A stretch of DNA of 64,000 nt from Mycobacterium senriense (GTDB taxonomy: Bacteria; Actinomycetota; Actinomycetes; Mycobacteriales; Mycobacteriaceae): positions 4,340,001 through 4,404,000 of the forward strand of contig NZ_AP024828.1 in assembly GCF_019668465.1 (NCBI RefSeq), written 5' to 3'. Of this stretch, positions 16,341 through 25,173 are shown in pieces. The notes under the pieces were generated by a model. That model was given only the letters and a program-made list of their open reading frames with translations. It had not been told where the DNA came from and searched no databases. The position numbers were made by a program, and so were the translations under genes. Within the stretch, counting starts at the first letter, position 1. The number at the start of each line of letters is the position of its first letter.

Positions 16341-17533
16341 ACACACCTGAGACCACGACTACGGCGCGGCTTCCGTGGGATCCTGCAGACCCCTACCCGT
16401 TTTACGAGCGGTGTCGTCGCGACGGCAACGTGGTGTGGGACGACACCGCACACGCCTGGCTGGTAGTCGGCTACCACGCGGCCCGACAAGTGCTGGGCGA
16501 ACCGGGATGGACCAGTGATCCACGGGCAAACCCGAACACACGAGCAGCGATAGATGCCTTGGGTTCGGAAATGATCGACCGGTCCATGCTGCTCACCGAC
16601 GGGGCCAACCACCGTCGTCTGCGGGACTCGGTGCGTGATGTGTTCACACCGGCTTTCATCGCCGGCCTGACCGACGGCGTCCAGGCCATTGCCCAGAACG
16701 TGATCGACTATCCCACGGCGGGCGCTCCATTGGACTTCATGAGCGAGGTCGCTCTGCCGCTGCCGCTGACCGTGGCAGCGGAGTGGTTAGGTCTGGATCC
16801 CGGCACGGCCGAACTGCTACGCGCAGAGTCACCGGCGATCATCCGTATGCTCGGCGCACTGGCCGACTCTGAGGAAATCAACGCCGGCGCGGCGGCCTTT
16901 GCGGCAATGGTCGCCGAATTCTTGCCACTAGCCGCGGATCGCCGAGCACACCCCGGCGAAGATCTACTCAGCTTCATCGCCGCCGCCCCAGCACTGCAGC
17001 TCGACGACGTCGTCATCACTGCAATCCTCATCGCGGTCGCTGGCCACGAGACCACCGCAAACCTGTTGGGTACAGCCATGATTCGGCTCTTGGAACCCAT
17101 GGCGGACGGCCACCGACAAATTGACACCCTCGACCCAACCGACCCGGAGGTGCTCACCGAACTGCTACGTCTCGACGGGCCAGTACAAGCCACCGCCCGC
17201 ACCGCCACCCAGGACCAGCACGTGGACGGCTCGGTAATCGCGGCCGGCCAGCAGGCCCTTGTGATCGTCGCGGCCGCCAACCGCGATCCGACCGTCTTCG
17301 ATCACCCCGACCAGCTGCACCCAGACCGCGGCGGGCCCGCGCCCCTGGCATTCGGCTACGGAGCCCACTACTGCCTCGGTGCAGCGCTGGCGAGACTGGA
17401 AATCACGGCGGCCTTGCGTCAGGTCCTGACCCGCAAGCCCGAACTGCTCGACCCCGTCACCTGGCGCGATACGCCAGCCATCCGCGGACCACTCAGCGTC
17501 CCAATCGTTTTCCATGCGCCCGCGGCGAGCTAA
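16337..17533 (+). CDS. Cytochrome P450
   Basis: A 398-residue soluble P450. Key motifs are intact: I-helix AGHETTANL with the acid-alcohol pair (near residue 240), ExxR as ELLR in the K-helix, and the heme loop FGYGAHYCLG with the cysteine ligand near residue 345. It belongs to the soluble actinobacterial type that uses ferredoxin and ferredoxin reductase. No ferredoxin gene is adjacent. It overlaps the ABC1 kinase gene by 4 bp and is followed by the DoxX-like gene after 39 bp. A broken copy of its last 250 bp occurs at 20843-21105. Substrate unknown. Confidence 0.94.
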   Translation: MNTPETTTTARLPWDPADPYPFYERCRRDGNVVWDDTAHAWLVVGYHAARQVLGEPGWTSDPRANPNTRAAIDALGSEMIDRSMLLTDGANHRRLRDSVRDVFTPAFIAGLTDGVQAIAQNVIDYPTAGAPLDFMSEVALPLPLTVAAEWLGLDPGTAELLRAESPAIIRMLGALADSEEINAGAAAFAAMVAEFLPLAADRRAHPGEDLLSFIAAAPALQLDDVVITAILIAVAGHETTANLLGTAMIRLLEPMADGHRQIDTLDPTDPEVLTELLRLDGPVQATARTATQDQHVDGSVIAAGQQALVIVAAANRDPTVFDHPDQLHPDRGGPAPLAFGYGAHYCLGAALARLEITAALRQVLTRKPELLDPVTWRDTPAIRGPLSVPIVFHAPAAS

Positions 17534-17572
17534 TCGTCGGTATCACGTGCCGTCTTTGGAAAGGACTCTGCC

Positions 17573-18940
17573 GTGACTACCGCCGCGCGCTCGTCGGTTG
17601 CGACCGCTGAAACACCCGATCCGGCCGGAGCCGCGCCGCAGTGGACGTGGCTTCAGCAGTTGGGTTTCCGACTGCTTTTCATCGTGGGTGCTGGAATGCT
17701 TTTGGTCACAGGTGGTGTGATCCTGCTGGTCACAGTGGATGTCAATGTGGTGCTCAACAATGCGGGCCGGTATCCACTCCAATCGGGGATCTGGCTGCTC
17801 GCCCAGATCGGCAGCTACCTGATTCGCGGTCGCGGCGTCGAGATCACCAAGTCGGCCGGCTCAGACTTGTTGTGGTTCTGGTGTTTGCATCTCGGTTGGA
17901 TCGTGGTGGCACTGCCAATTGCCGCGGTGTGGACGGTCATGGATCGGCGGCGTTCGGAGTACCGGCGTCTGGCCGCATCGCTGATTGTCTTCGCGCGCTT
18001 CGGCTTAGCGGTGGTCATGATCCTCTACGGGCTGGGCAAGGTGATTCCCGTGCAGATGGGGTTCATGGCGCTGCCGTATCACCAGCTGCGGTTGGTGGGC
18101 GATACCAGCCTGTTCGAGACACTGTGGGGCTTCATGGCGGCCTCTGAGCCGTACTCGGTTGCGACCGGGCTGGTGGAAGTGGTGTCGGGAGTGCTGCTGC
18201 TGTGGAACCGTACGCAGCTGCTGGGGGCGCTCGGGTCGGTGATGGCCATGGCGCAGGTGTTCATCCTGAACATGGCTTACGATGTGCCGGTCAAGCTGGC
18301 TGTCGGCGAATTATTGTTGGTAGCAGTAGGTATCACGGTGCCGTACTGGTCGAACCTGGCGCGCGTGGTGTTCAATCGCGGCGAGACTCGCCCGGTCGAG
18401 CCCTGGCTACCGCTCGGCGCGGACAAAGGTTGGCTACGGCGAACCGGCGTGGCCGCCAAGTTCGGCGTCGCCGGGATGATGCTGGTGTTCACCGCCGCGC
18501 GGGGTGCCGTGTTGTTCACCGTCTATCACACTCCGACCTCAACCCTCGACGGGGTCTGGCGCGCAACGTCATTCACTGTCGACGGACGCGAAGCAACGCT
18601 GAACCAGACGAGCCCGCAGCCGTGGGCCAACGTGGCGATCGCCGACCGCAACAAGGTGCCGGAGATCGGCGTGGTCAGGTTTGTCAGCCAGGTGCCGGCT
18701 GGTTACACCACCACGTGGCTGCTCAAGGTCAACGGGGACCGCCTGGAGTTGCGCACGCGCGAGTCCGATTCGGCGCAGGTCCTGCTGCGCGCGACCCAGT
18801 CAGATAAGGATCACCTGGAGCTGACGGGCGAATTGGACGGCAGGCAGATCAGGGGCATGTTCGAGCGCCGGTTCATGCAACGCAATGAATCGAGTTTTCG
18901 GCTCATCAGCCCGCCGATACCGCTGGATTCGGTGCGGTAG
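17573..18940 (+). CDS. DoxX-like multi-pass membrane protein
   Basis: A 455-residue protein with about eight hydrophobic helices between residues 30 and 320, including a DoxX/DUF-type segment (ILYGLGKVIPVQMGFMALPY near 150), and a soluble C-terminal domain of about 120 residues after VYHTPTSTLDGVWRATSFTVDG. The last part looks like a small beta domain. DoxX-family proteins are linked to respiratory or thiosulfate/redox chemistry, but this variant is uncharacterised. GTG 17573 has GGAAAGGA upstream. It sits in the TetR-controlled run with the ABC1 kinase and P450, suggesting that they share one membrane-associated redox process. Confidence 0.8.
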   Translation: MTTAARSSVATAETPDPAGAAPQWTWLQQLGFRLLFIVGAGMLLVTGGVILLVTVDVNVVLNNAGRYPLQSGIWLLAQIGSYLIRGRGVEITKSAGSDLLWFWCLHLGWIVVALPIAAVWTVMDRRRSEYRRLAASLIVFARFGLAVVMILYGLGKVIPVQMGFMALPYHQLRLVGDTSLFETLWGFMAASEPYSVATGLVEVVSGVLLLWNRTQLLGALGSVMAMAQVFILNMAYDVPVKLAVGELLLVAVGITVPYWSNLARVVFNRGETRPVEPWLPLGADKGWLRRTGVAAKFGVAGMMLVFTAARGAVLFTVYHTPTSTLDGVWRATSFTVDGREATLNQTSPQPWANVAIADRNKVPEIGVVRFVSQVPAGYTTTWLLKVNGDRLELRTRESDSAQVLLRATQSDKDHLELTGELDGRQIRGMFERRFMQRNESSFRLISPPIPLDSVR

Positions 18941-18968
18941 TCCCTGCCCTCGGCCACTGTGCGGCCCA

Positions 18969-19100
18969 TCAATTGCTGAACAGCTGGGTCGCCTTCGTCA
19001 CCAGCTCCACGACGCCATACCCGAACGGGAGGCCGACCCATAGCCACGGCAACGCCACGAGCGCGGGTTGGACGCGGCGGTCGCTATCTGAGTCGGTCAT
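18969..19100 (-). CDS. MFS transporter small subunit, 43 residues
   Basis: A very short gene reading MTDSDSDRRVQPALVALPWL then WVGLPFGYGVVELVTKATQLFSN, with one hydrophobic segment. Its ATG overlaps the stop codon of the OxlT-type MFS gene (ATGA), the classic coupled arrangement of the annotated 'MFS transporter small subunit' family that accompanies oxalate/formate-antiporter-like carriers. It is probably an accessory membrane peptide of that carrier. It falls below usual gene-length cutoffs. Confidence 0.8.
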   Translation of the reverse strand: MTDSDSDRRVQPALVALPWLWVGLPFGYGVVELVTKATQLFSN

Positions 19101-20494
19101 CGTTGTTTCTCCGTTTGCCGTTGGAAGACGGTTGTGGGCTCGAGTAAGGCGTTCTCGGGCAACGCGAGCTCGTGGTGTTTGGTAGCCACGGGCCTGATCA
19201 GTTCGTTGCAGACCACGCCGACGAGTAGCAGGGCGATCATCGCCGCGAACGACACGACGTAAAGATCCGGGCCGTGTTTTCCCATCGCTTTCTGCGAGTC
19301 GGCGATCGCGTTGACGATCAGTGGTCCCAGCACGCCAGCAACCGACCAGGCGGTGAGCAGTCTGCCGTGGATGGCACCAACCTCGTACGTGCCAAACAGG
19401 TCGCGCAGGTAGGCCGGGATGGTGGAGAACCCCGCGCCGTAGAACGACAGAATCAGCAGCGTGCAGACGAGGAAGGTCACCTTATTGGAGTTGGTCGTCA
19501 ATTCCATGGCCAGGTACAACAGAGCGCCACCGCCCAGATAAAACCGATACATGTTCTTGCGGCCCAGCAGATCTGACAATGACGACCAGCCGATCCGGCC
19601 CAACATATTGGCCAGCGACAGCAATGCGACATACCCGGCGGCGGCCGACGCCAGCGCAGCCGATTTGGGGACAGTCGGGAAGAAGTCCTGATAGATCGGT
19701 GCAGCCTTTTCGAGGATGCCGATCCCAGCGGTCACGTTGAAGCACAACACCACCCACAGCAGCCAGAACTGGGGCGTTTTGATCGCGTTGGCAGCCGATA
19801 CGTTGGCGGCGCTGATCAACGTCCTGGGCTTGTAGGGTGTGGGTTCCCAGCCGTCCGGCGTCCAACCCGGGGCCGGCACCCGCACCAGCATCGAGCCCAT
19901 CGACATGAAAACCGCGTAGGCGCAGCCCATTACGAGGAACGTTCTGGCAACACCGTCAGTGGTGCGGCCGAACGCGTCGAGCAAGGTGCTTGTCCACGGC
20001 GATGCGATCAGCGCTCCACCGCCGAAGCCCATGATTGCCAGGCCGGTCGCCATGCCCGGGCGATCTGGGAACCACTTGATCAGCGTGGAGACCGGCGAGA
20101 TGTAGCCGATACCGAGCCCGACGCCGCCAACCACTCCGTAACCGAACACAACAAGCCAGTATTGATGCACCATGACGCCGGCTGCCGCGACCACCAGCCC
20201 GCTGCAGAAGCAGGCGGTGGCCACGAACATCGCCCAGCGGGGGCCGCGGTGGTCGACGCGCGTGCCCAACGCTGCCGCCGAAAGACCCAGCATCACGATG
20301 CCGACCGTGAAGGGCAGCGCGCTGGCGGTACCGGAGATGTGCAGGGTTTTCTCCAGGGGAATCTTGAATACGCTCCAGGCGTAGACCGAGCCGATGGCCA
20401 AGTGGATGGAAAGCGCCGCCGGGGGCACCAGCCAGCGGTTCCATCCGGGGTTGGCAACGATTCGCGAACGGTCGAGCAAACCAACGGTTGCCAT
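19097..20494 (-). CDS. OxlT-type MFS transporter (oxalate:formate antiporter family)
   Basis: A 465-residue major facilitator with 12 predicted membrane helices. The N-terminal AIGSVYAWSVFKIPLEKTL and GYGVVGGVGLGIGYISPVSTLIKWFPDRPGMATGLAIMGFGGGAL segments are characteristic of the OFA subfamily. The ATG at 20494 follows GAGGGA. It exchanges a carboxylate, perhaps oxalate, formate or lactate; no oxalate-degrading frc or oxc genes lie nearby, so the substrate is open. The last bases overlap the 43-residue small-subunit gene. It is convergent with the DoxX-like gene. Confidence 0.9.
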   Translation of the reverse strand: MATVGLLDRSRIVANPGWNRWLVPPAALSIHLAIGSVYAWSVFKIPLEKTLHISGTASALPFTVGIVMLGLSAAALGTRVDHRGPRWAMFVATACFCSGLVVAAAGVMVHQYWLVVFGYGVVGGVGLGIGYISPVSTLIKWFPDRPGMATGLAIMGFGGGALIASPWTSTLLDAFGRTTDGVARTFLVMGCAYAVFMSMGSMLVRVPAPGWTPDGWEPTPYKPRTLISAANVSAANAIKTPQFWLLWVVLCFNVTAGIGILEKAAPIYQDFFPTVPKSAALASAAAGYVALLSLANMLGRIGWSSLSDLLGRKNMYRFYLGGGALLYLAMELTTNSNKVTFLVCTLLILSFYGAGFSTIPAYLRDLFGTYEVGAIHGRLLTAWSVAGVLGPLIVNAIADSQKAMGKHGPDLYVVSFAAMIALLLVGVVCNELIRPVATKHHELALPENALLEPTTVFQRQTEKQR

Positions 20495-20772
20495 GAATCC
20501 CTCGTCTCGGGTCGCTGGGCGGGAATTTCGTCCCGTCGTCACTATCGGATCTGCGAAACCGCCGGGTCAATATTGCGTTGCTTATCGTCTTATAAGTGAA
20601 ATCTATTGAACGGGAAGAGGTTTAAGCCTTAGCCGAGATGCGGAATACGCCGACCTGTGGTGTGAGGTTGCCTGTACGCCGCCGCAGCGCACGGAGCTGT
20701 GTGTTCGTCCACGAAGTCGATAGCGGTGTAGTGGTCACAGGGTCGACTGGTCAATGATTCACATGGACCCGC

Positions 20773-20835
20773 AACCGTGACGCGGTCGACCAGGCCGGCG
20801 GCTATCAGCGCTCGGTTCATCGACAGGCTGCCGTG
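20773..20835 (-). pseudogene. Possible RibD/dihydrofolate-reductase-type remnant
   Basis: The minus strand reads HGSLSMNRALIAAGLVDRVTV, resembling the C-terminal RibD_C/DHFR-like region (HGSxxLxRxLLxAGLVDExxV). It ends where the P450 copy begins, so the two fragments abut at a recombination joint. The match is short and should be treated as tentative. Confidence 0.3.
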
Positions 20836-20842
20836 CGAGCGC

Positions 20843-21145
20843 TTGCGATCGTCGTGGCCGCCAACCGCGATCCGACCGTCTTCGATCACCCCGACCAGCT
20901 GCACCCAGAGCGCAGCCCTGGCATTCGGCTAAGGAGCCCGCTACTACCTCGGCGCAGCTCTGGCGAGACTGGAAACCACGGTGGCCTTGCGCCAGATCCT
21001 GACCCGCAAGCCCGAACTACTCCCCCTCGTCGCCTGGCGCGGTACGCCGGCCATCCGCGGACCCCTAGCGTCCCAATCGTTTTCCGTGCGCCCGCCGCGA
21101 CGGCTCGTCGGCCCGCCGATACCGCTGGATTCGGTGCGGTAGTCC
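20843..21145 (+). pseudogene. Ruined copy of P450 3' end fused to copy of DoxX 3' end
   Basis: Positions 20843-21105 repeat the last part of the P450 gene (17268 onward) with only 2 differences in the first 66 bases, then drift. A deletion of about 10 bp and many substitutions follow. The heme loop has become FG-stop-GARYYLG, with a TAA for tyrosine and the cysteine ligand changed to tyrosine. From 21111 to 21145 the sequence is identical for 35 bp to the end of the DoxX-like gene (18909-18943). Everything between is deleted. The rest of the gap 20495-21256 contains no intact gene. Confidence 0.9.
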
Positions 21146-21256
21146 TTTGCCGGGCACGCAACTTCAATCTTGGGCGCTGCCCATCCGAGGTCACACTTCG
21201 TGAACGGCGCATCACCCTCACCTGACTGCTCGTCAATTCAACGGACACCATCGCCA

Positions 21257-22093
21257 TCAGGCTGACTGGCGGGTAACGGGCGATGTCCGAGATTCAGGAA
21301 GTGGAGTCAACTCCAGGTGGACCGTGCGGCCGAACTTGGACCGCATGAGCCGGTGTGCCGATGGCACGAGCACACCATGCAGGAAAGGGTATTTCTGCCG
21401 CAGCAGACGTGCCGCCTTCAGATATTCCGCCCCCTCCAACAGACGGACGTGGCCAGGTAGCGCAGCTCCCGTCGGCTTGCCCGATGCCGTTGCCGGGCCG
21501 AATTCGACGCTTGGGTTGCGGCGCATCCGGCGCACTTTGACCGCCCGTTCGAAACTTCGAAAGTAGGCGCGATCTCCTTCCACCACGATGCTGACCGGAC
21601 TGGAACCCGGAGTGCCGTCTTTGCGAAAGGTGGTGAGCGCGATGGTCTTCTGGCGCACGAATGGGGCCAACGTCGAGGTGGTTGCCGTGCCGACGGAGCC
21701 CAAGACATAGCCGAGTTGATGTAACCGCAACGCGAACGCAAGCGCCAGCGCAAACGACACCACACCCAAAATCCACGCTTGGCCGACGGAACCACCTACG
21801 TCGAGGTCGACAGCATGGTTCACCGTATGCACCGTGTTCGCGACAAGAAATCCGGCGAGCGCAGTGGCCAGCGCGTCCTGCCAGATCAGCGCTAACAGCA
21901 GGGTGACGCCCAGGCCCACCTGGAACGCGCCCACGTCATGCAAGAAGTGCCGGTGCGTACCGAATCCGACGGCATCGGCGAAGGAATTCGGATCAACCAG
22001 GCACCACACCCCGATCCCCGCGGTGACCGCTCCAACGGCGGCTGCGACGGTGATCAGGTATATCTGCGCCGGCGTACTCGAGCGAGGCATCAT
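21257..22093 (-). CDS. Membrane protein fused to PPOX-class (F420/FMN-type) split-barrel domain
   Basis: A 278-residue two-domain protein. Residues 1-125 contain four hydrophobic helices (DUF4345-like). Residues about 140-265 match the split-barrel PPOX family: FVRQKTIALTTFRKDGTPGSSPVSIVVEGDRAYFRSFERAVKVRRMRRNPSVEFGP. In mycobacteria such domains are mostly F420H2-dependent reductases or flavin-binding proteins. The fusion would place the cofactor-binding domain at the inner membrane face. It has an ATGATG start with GGAAGGAC upstream. Substrate unknown. Confidence 0.85.
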   Translation of the reverse strand: MMPRSSTPAQIYLITVAAAVGAVTAGIGVWCLVDPNSFADAVGFGTHRHFLHDVGAFQVGLGVTLLLALIWQDALATALAGFLVANTVHTVNHAVDLDVGGSVGQAWILGVVSFALALAFALRLHQLGYVLGSVGTATTSTLAPFVRQKTIALTTFRKDGTPGSSPVSIVVEGDRAYFRSFERAVKVRRMRRNPSVEFGPATASGKPTGAALPGHVRLLEGAEYLKAARLLRQKYPFLHGVLVPSAHRLMRSKFGRTVHLELTPLPESRTSPVTRQSA

Positions 22094-22197
22094 GCCGTCC
22101 TTCCGTAAGTGCTTGCTTCTCCCCCCTTCTCGCTAGACGGAATAGGACATCGATATGTGACGTGATGAGCGATGGTGCCGGCCCGCGGTAAGTGTTC

Positions 22198-22344
22198 CTA
22201 CCGCCGAGGGATCAACGAGTCACGCTCTGGTGCGCGGCGCTCGACAGGTTGCGTGTCTGGACGTCGGTGTTGCCACCATGCCCGCAAGGTTTCAACGTCG
22301 ATCGGCGTCGTGGGCTCGTCAAAGGGCGATGGTGCGGTGTACAT
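22198..22344 (-). CDS. Possible small protein, 48 residues
   Basis: An open frame MYTAPSPFDEPTTPIDVETL followed by RAWWQHRRPDTQPVERRAPE and ending RR. GAAGG is present just before the ATG. Composition (Pro, Trp-Trp, Arg) and a normal codon look make it plausible, but no family is recognised. The remainder of the gap 22094-22495 shows nothing else. Confidence 0.35.
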   Translation of the reverse strand: MYTAPSPFDEPTTPIDVETLRAWWQHRRPDTQPVERRAPERDSLIPRR

Positions 22345-22495
22345 GATGCCTTCGTTCGCCGTAAATTGAAGACGGCTACGTCCACTATTTTACCGCATGC
22401 ATACTTCGCGGCGAGAATATACGCTAGCGTCTACTAAGCGGATATCTGGGAGGCGGCGTTCGCGCAAGCCATCAAGCCGTAGTAGGCCTTCGCCG

Positions 22496-22924
22496 TCAGG
22501 TGCAGGGGTATTGCCCGTTGAGCACACAATTCGCCGGTGGCGAGTAGGAACCGCTCAGCACGCCTCTGAGGCCACCTGTCGCCGAACCGCCGGGCGCAAT
22601 GACGCGATTCCAGTTCGCGGGGGCGAGAACAAAGTGCGTGCCCGATTGGGTGACGGTGCTATTCCACGTGTGCACGACGGATTGTCCCGCCGGCATGTCG
22701 AATTCAAGCTTCCAATCGGATAGCGGCGCCATACTCGCGTTGGTGATGGTGAAGCGGGCGATGAAACCGGTCTGCCACGTATGTTCCACCGAGAACGTCG
22801 CCGCGGCCGCGGCCGCGTGCGCTGCGGGGGTGACGGCGAGTCCGAGGGCGGCAACCATCAATGTCGACACGGCTACGTGAAGCGCTGTGCGCCAGCGCTT
22901 CACGCGATTGTTCAGTCGGGCCAT
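22496..22924 (-). CDS. Secreted CBM2 carbohydrate-binding protein (Rv1987-like)
   Basis: A 142-residue protein. A Sec signal peptide (VAVSTLMVAALGLAVTPAAHA, ending near residue 37) is followed by one family 2 carbohydrate-binding module. The CBM2 signatures are the tryptophan-rich surface residues in TWQTGFIARFTITN, DWKLEFDMPAGQSVVHTWNS and PANWNRVIAPGGSATGG, and the C-terminal disulfide pair CVLNGQYPC. M. tuberculosis Rv1987 has the same size and layout and is annotated as a possible chitinase, but no catalytic domain is present in either. It probably binds cellulose, chitin or a host glycan. Confidence 0.9.
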   Translation of the reverse strand: MARLNNRVKRWRTALHVAVSTLMVAALGLAVTPAAHAAAAAATFSVEHTWQTGFIARFTITNASMAPLSDWKLEFDMPAGQSVVHTWNSTVTQSGTHFVLAPANWNRVIAPGGSATGGLRGVLSGSYSPPANCVLNGQYPCT

Positions 22925-23113
22925 AGCAGCCAACACTAGAGTCCAACAGGCGATATCGACTCTCGCCTCGCGGGTAAGCTGCAATACCTTTGCTCAACCG
23001 AAACCGTGATGAAATTTGGTCTCGACCACCCGCGTGGCGAGCCGACCCAGCCGTCCGCGGGCCTGAGACGCTCCCCTGCCCGTGGGCGGGTGGGCTCCAG
23101 CGGGGCGCCCAGG

Positions 23114-23230
23114 CCGGCCTTTTCACCAACGATCGCCGCGCGACTCGGGAGTATCCGCGTGCGCCCCCGAGGCGAGCGGATGGAATTCGTCGAGGTCCTG
23201 ATGAACGACGAATACCACCGCGATTCTTGG
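23114..23230 (+). pseudogene. Degraded NTF2/SnoaL-like copy
   Basis: The nucleotide sequence closely follows the 3' half of the intact NTF2-like gene at 34064-34249: FTDGRRVTWEYPR matches FTNDRRATREYPR, then PRGEQMDFVEV matches PRGERMEFVEV after a frameshift. The 22 codons between two VEV-encoding repeats of the intact gene are missing, and LMNDEYHRDS follows directly. No start codon or N-terminus remains. It lies between the CBM2 and DUF3072 genes. Confidence 0.8.
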
Positions 23231-23257
23231 CCTTTCAGCCAACGGCGTGCGACGCGC

Positions 23258-23473
23258 TCAGTCCGCCCCGCGGCCGGTGATCTGCTGCAATTCATCAATC
23301 ATGCTGGACGCCTGGGCTTTGGTCAGGTCATCGGGGACTTCCCGGCCGGCCTCCTGTGCGAGTGTGTGCAGGTAACTGCGCTGTGGTCCCGTCATCGGCT
23401 CATCGCCGGTGGTCCATTCGGATGGGTCCTTTTCCGCCGTTTCGTTCGGCGCCTGACGCGTGTCTTCGCTCAT
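23258..23473 (-). CDS. DUF3072 protein
   Basis: A 71-residue hydrophilic protein with the DUF3072 signature MTGPQRSYLHTLAQEAGREVPDDLTKAQASSMIDELQ in its C-terminal half. Such proteins are common in actinobacteria, have no assigned function, and often lie beside general stress genes. The start at 23473 is supported by GGGAGGTGAT upstream. It is divergent from the Wadjet operon with a 221-bp intergenic region (23474-23694), which could hold promoters for both. Confidence 0.85.
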   Translation of the reverse strand: MSEDTRQAPNETAEKDPSEWTTGDEPMTGPQRSYLHTLAQEAGREVPDDLTKAQASSMIDELQQITGRGAD

Positions 23474-23694
23474 GTAGCATCACCTCCCACCGCGGAATAG
23501 CCATCGCACACTTGTTCGAAACATGTCACCGAGTGGCGGTCCGGAAACGGTGACCACTGGGGTTTGAGCGATGCCTGAGACCACTGGGACCGACTCACCC
23601 AAACCATCCCCCGACACCCCACCCGCTGGAGGCCCATTGTCGCCTCCGTGCCATATCTTGGATCGTCCGAGACTTCGATCGAGACGGAGGGCAT

Positions 23695-25173
23695 GTGCTG
23701 GACGACGACACCACGCTGTCGCCTGCCGACCTGCTCGAACTCAATCGTGGCCTTCAGGGCTCGCCGACGGTCCGCCTGCTGGCCACGCTGAACCTCAACC
23801 TCTACGCCACCCTGATGGAGCGTCAACTCAGCGGCGGCGTGGTCCCCGAGACCGACCTGGTCGTACGCCTCGAGCGCGACCTCGCCGAACTCGATCAGGC
23901 CGGCGAGCAGTCCGGCCTGGCCCTGATCAAGTCCTGGGCCAGCCAGGGCTGGCTGCACCGCGTCGCCGACCAGCGCTCCGGCGTCGAACGCAACCTCTGT
24001 TACCTGACTCAGGAGGCGCGCCGGGCGCTCGACTTCATGCGCGGCATGCGCAGGCAGGACACCATCGCCACCGGCGGCTCGATCAACGGCATCGCATCCC
24101 GCCTCAAGCAGGTCGCGCTGCGCGTCGGCAATGACCCCGATCGCATCCGCGCCGGTATCGAAGCCGAAATCGCGGTGCTCCAAACCGAACTCGACGCGCT
24201 GGAACAAGGCGTCACCTCAGACGACCACAGCCATGACGTCGACCTCACCGACGCCTACGACGAAGCCCACGCCATCGCCCTGCAGATGGAACGCCTGATC
24301 ACCGACATCGGCCAGTACGGGACCATGATCGAACGCGCAACCGCCGCCCTGGACGAGCCAATCGACAGCAACGTCGAATACCGCGACCGGCAGCGGCGCA
24401 TGTACGCCGACTACGAGGCCGCCTGGGACTCCCAGGGCCGTGACTCGCACCGCGCCTTCCTGTGCATGATCAACGACCCCGACCAACGCGCCGAGTTCGA
24501 GGCCGACGTGGCCGCCGTCGCCGAGGCTCTGCCCGCGCTCGACCCCGCCCTGCGCAAGGTGATGGCCGGCTTCTTCGAACTGGTCGGCCATCAGATCGAC
24601 GAGGTGGAACGCATCCAGCAGCGCTGCGCGCAGCGCGTCAAACGGTTCACCGCGTTCGGCACCCTCGAACAGAGCCGCGGCGTGGCCCGTCAGCTCAACG
24701 AGGCTATCGGCGCCGCGCGCAACCTGCTCAAGGCATCGCTGACCGACTCTCGACTGGACATCGAACTCCCCCTGGCCCGCCACGCGTTCAGTTCGGTTGG
24801 CGCGCTGAGCTTCCGGATCGGCGACCTGTCCAACCCGAAGCCCGCTCAGGTCGCCGAGGGCGAGGTCGACCTGACCAGCTTCGCCGCGCTCACCACCCAG
24901 GTCGACGCTCCTGCGATGTCGGAGATGATCAACACCGCAATCAGCTCCGGGGCGAAACTGTCCCTTCCGGACGCGGTCGCGATGCTCGATTCGGCCTACC
25001 TCGGCCACGTCATCGTGCTGTGGTCCTGGGCGCTCAAACAACCGGAATCCGCACAGGGTTCCGAGTCGGTCACGGTCCGCTTTCAGTCCCTGGACGGGCG
25101 CGACCGCGAAATGGAGGTGCCGCACTTGATGTTCACCGAGCCGGTTTCCACCCTGCTGGGGGCTACCGCGTGA
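23695..25173 (+). CDS. jetA: Wadjet/MukBEF-like condensin kleisin subunit JetA (DUF3375)
   Basis: A 492-residue protein of the DUF3375 family, the kleisin-like (MukF-type) subunit of JetABCD complexes that restrict plasmids. The N-terminus is winged-helix-like (LLELNRGLQGSPTVRLLATLNLNLYATLMERQLS), the centre is helical and coiled-coil-prone (residues about 155-330), and the C-terminus carries the conserved TEPV-type segment before the stop. GTG 23695 with GGAGGG upstream is used, but the frame stays open further upstream. Its last bases overlap jetB (GTGA). In mycobacteria the same system has been called Ept or Mks. Confidence 0.88.
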   Translation: MLDDDTTLSPADLLELNRGLQGSPTVRLLATLNLNLYATLMERQLSGGVVPETDLVVRLERDLAELDQAGEQSGLALIKSWASQGWLHRVADQRSGVERNLCYLTQEARRALDFMRGMRRQDTIATGGSINGIASRLKQVALRVGNDPDRIRAGIEAEIAVLQTELDALEQGVTSDDHSHDVDLTDAYDEAHAIALQMERLITDIGQYGTMIERATAALDEPIDSNVEYRDRQRRMYADYEAAWDSQGRDSHRAFLCMINDPDQRAEFEADVAAVAEALPALDPALRKVMAGFFELVGHQIDEVERIQQRCAQRVKRFTAFGTLEQSRGVARQLNEAIGAARNLLKASLTDSRLDIELPLARHAFSSVGALSFRIGDLSNPKPAQVAEGEVDLTSFAALTTQVDAPAMSEMINTAISSGAKLSLPDAVAMLDSAYLGHVIVLWSWALKQPESAQGSESVTVRFQSLDGRDREMEVPHLMFTEPVSTLLGATA

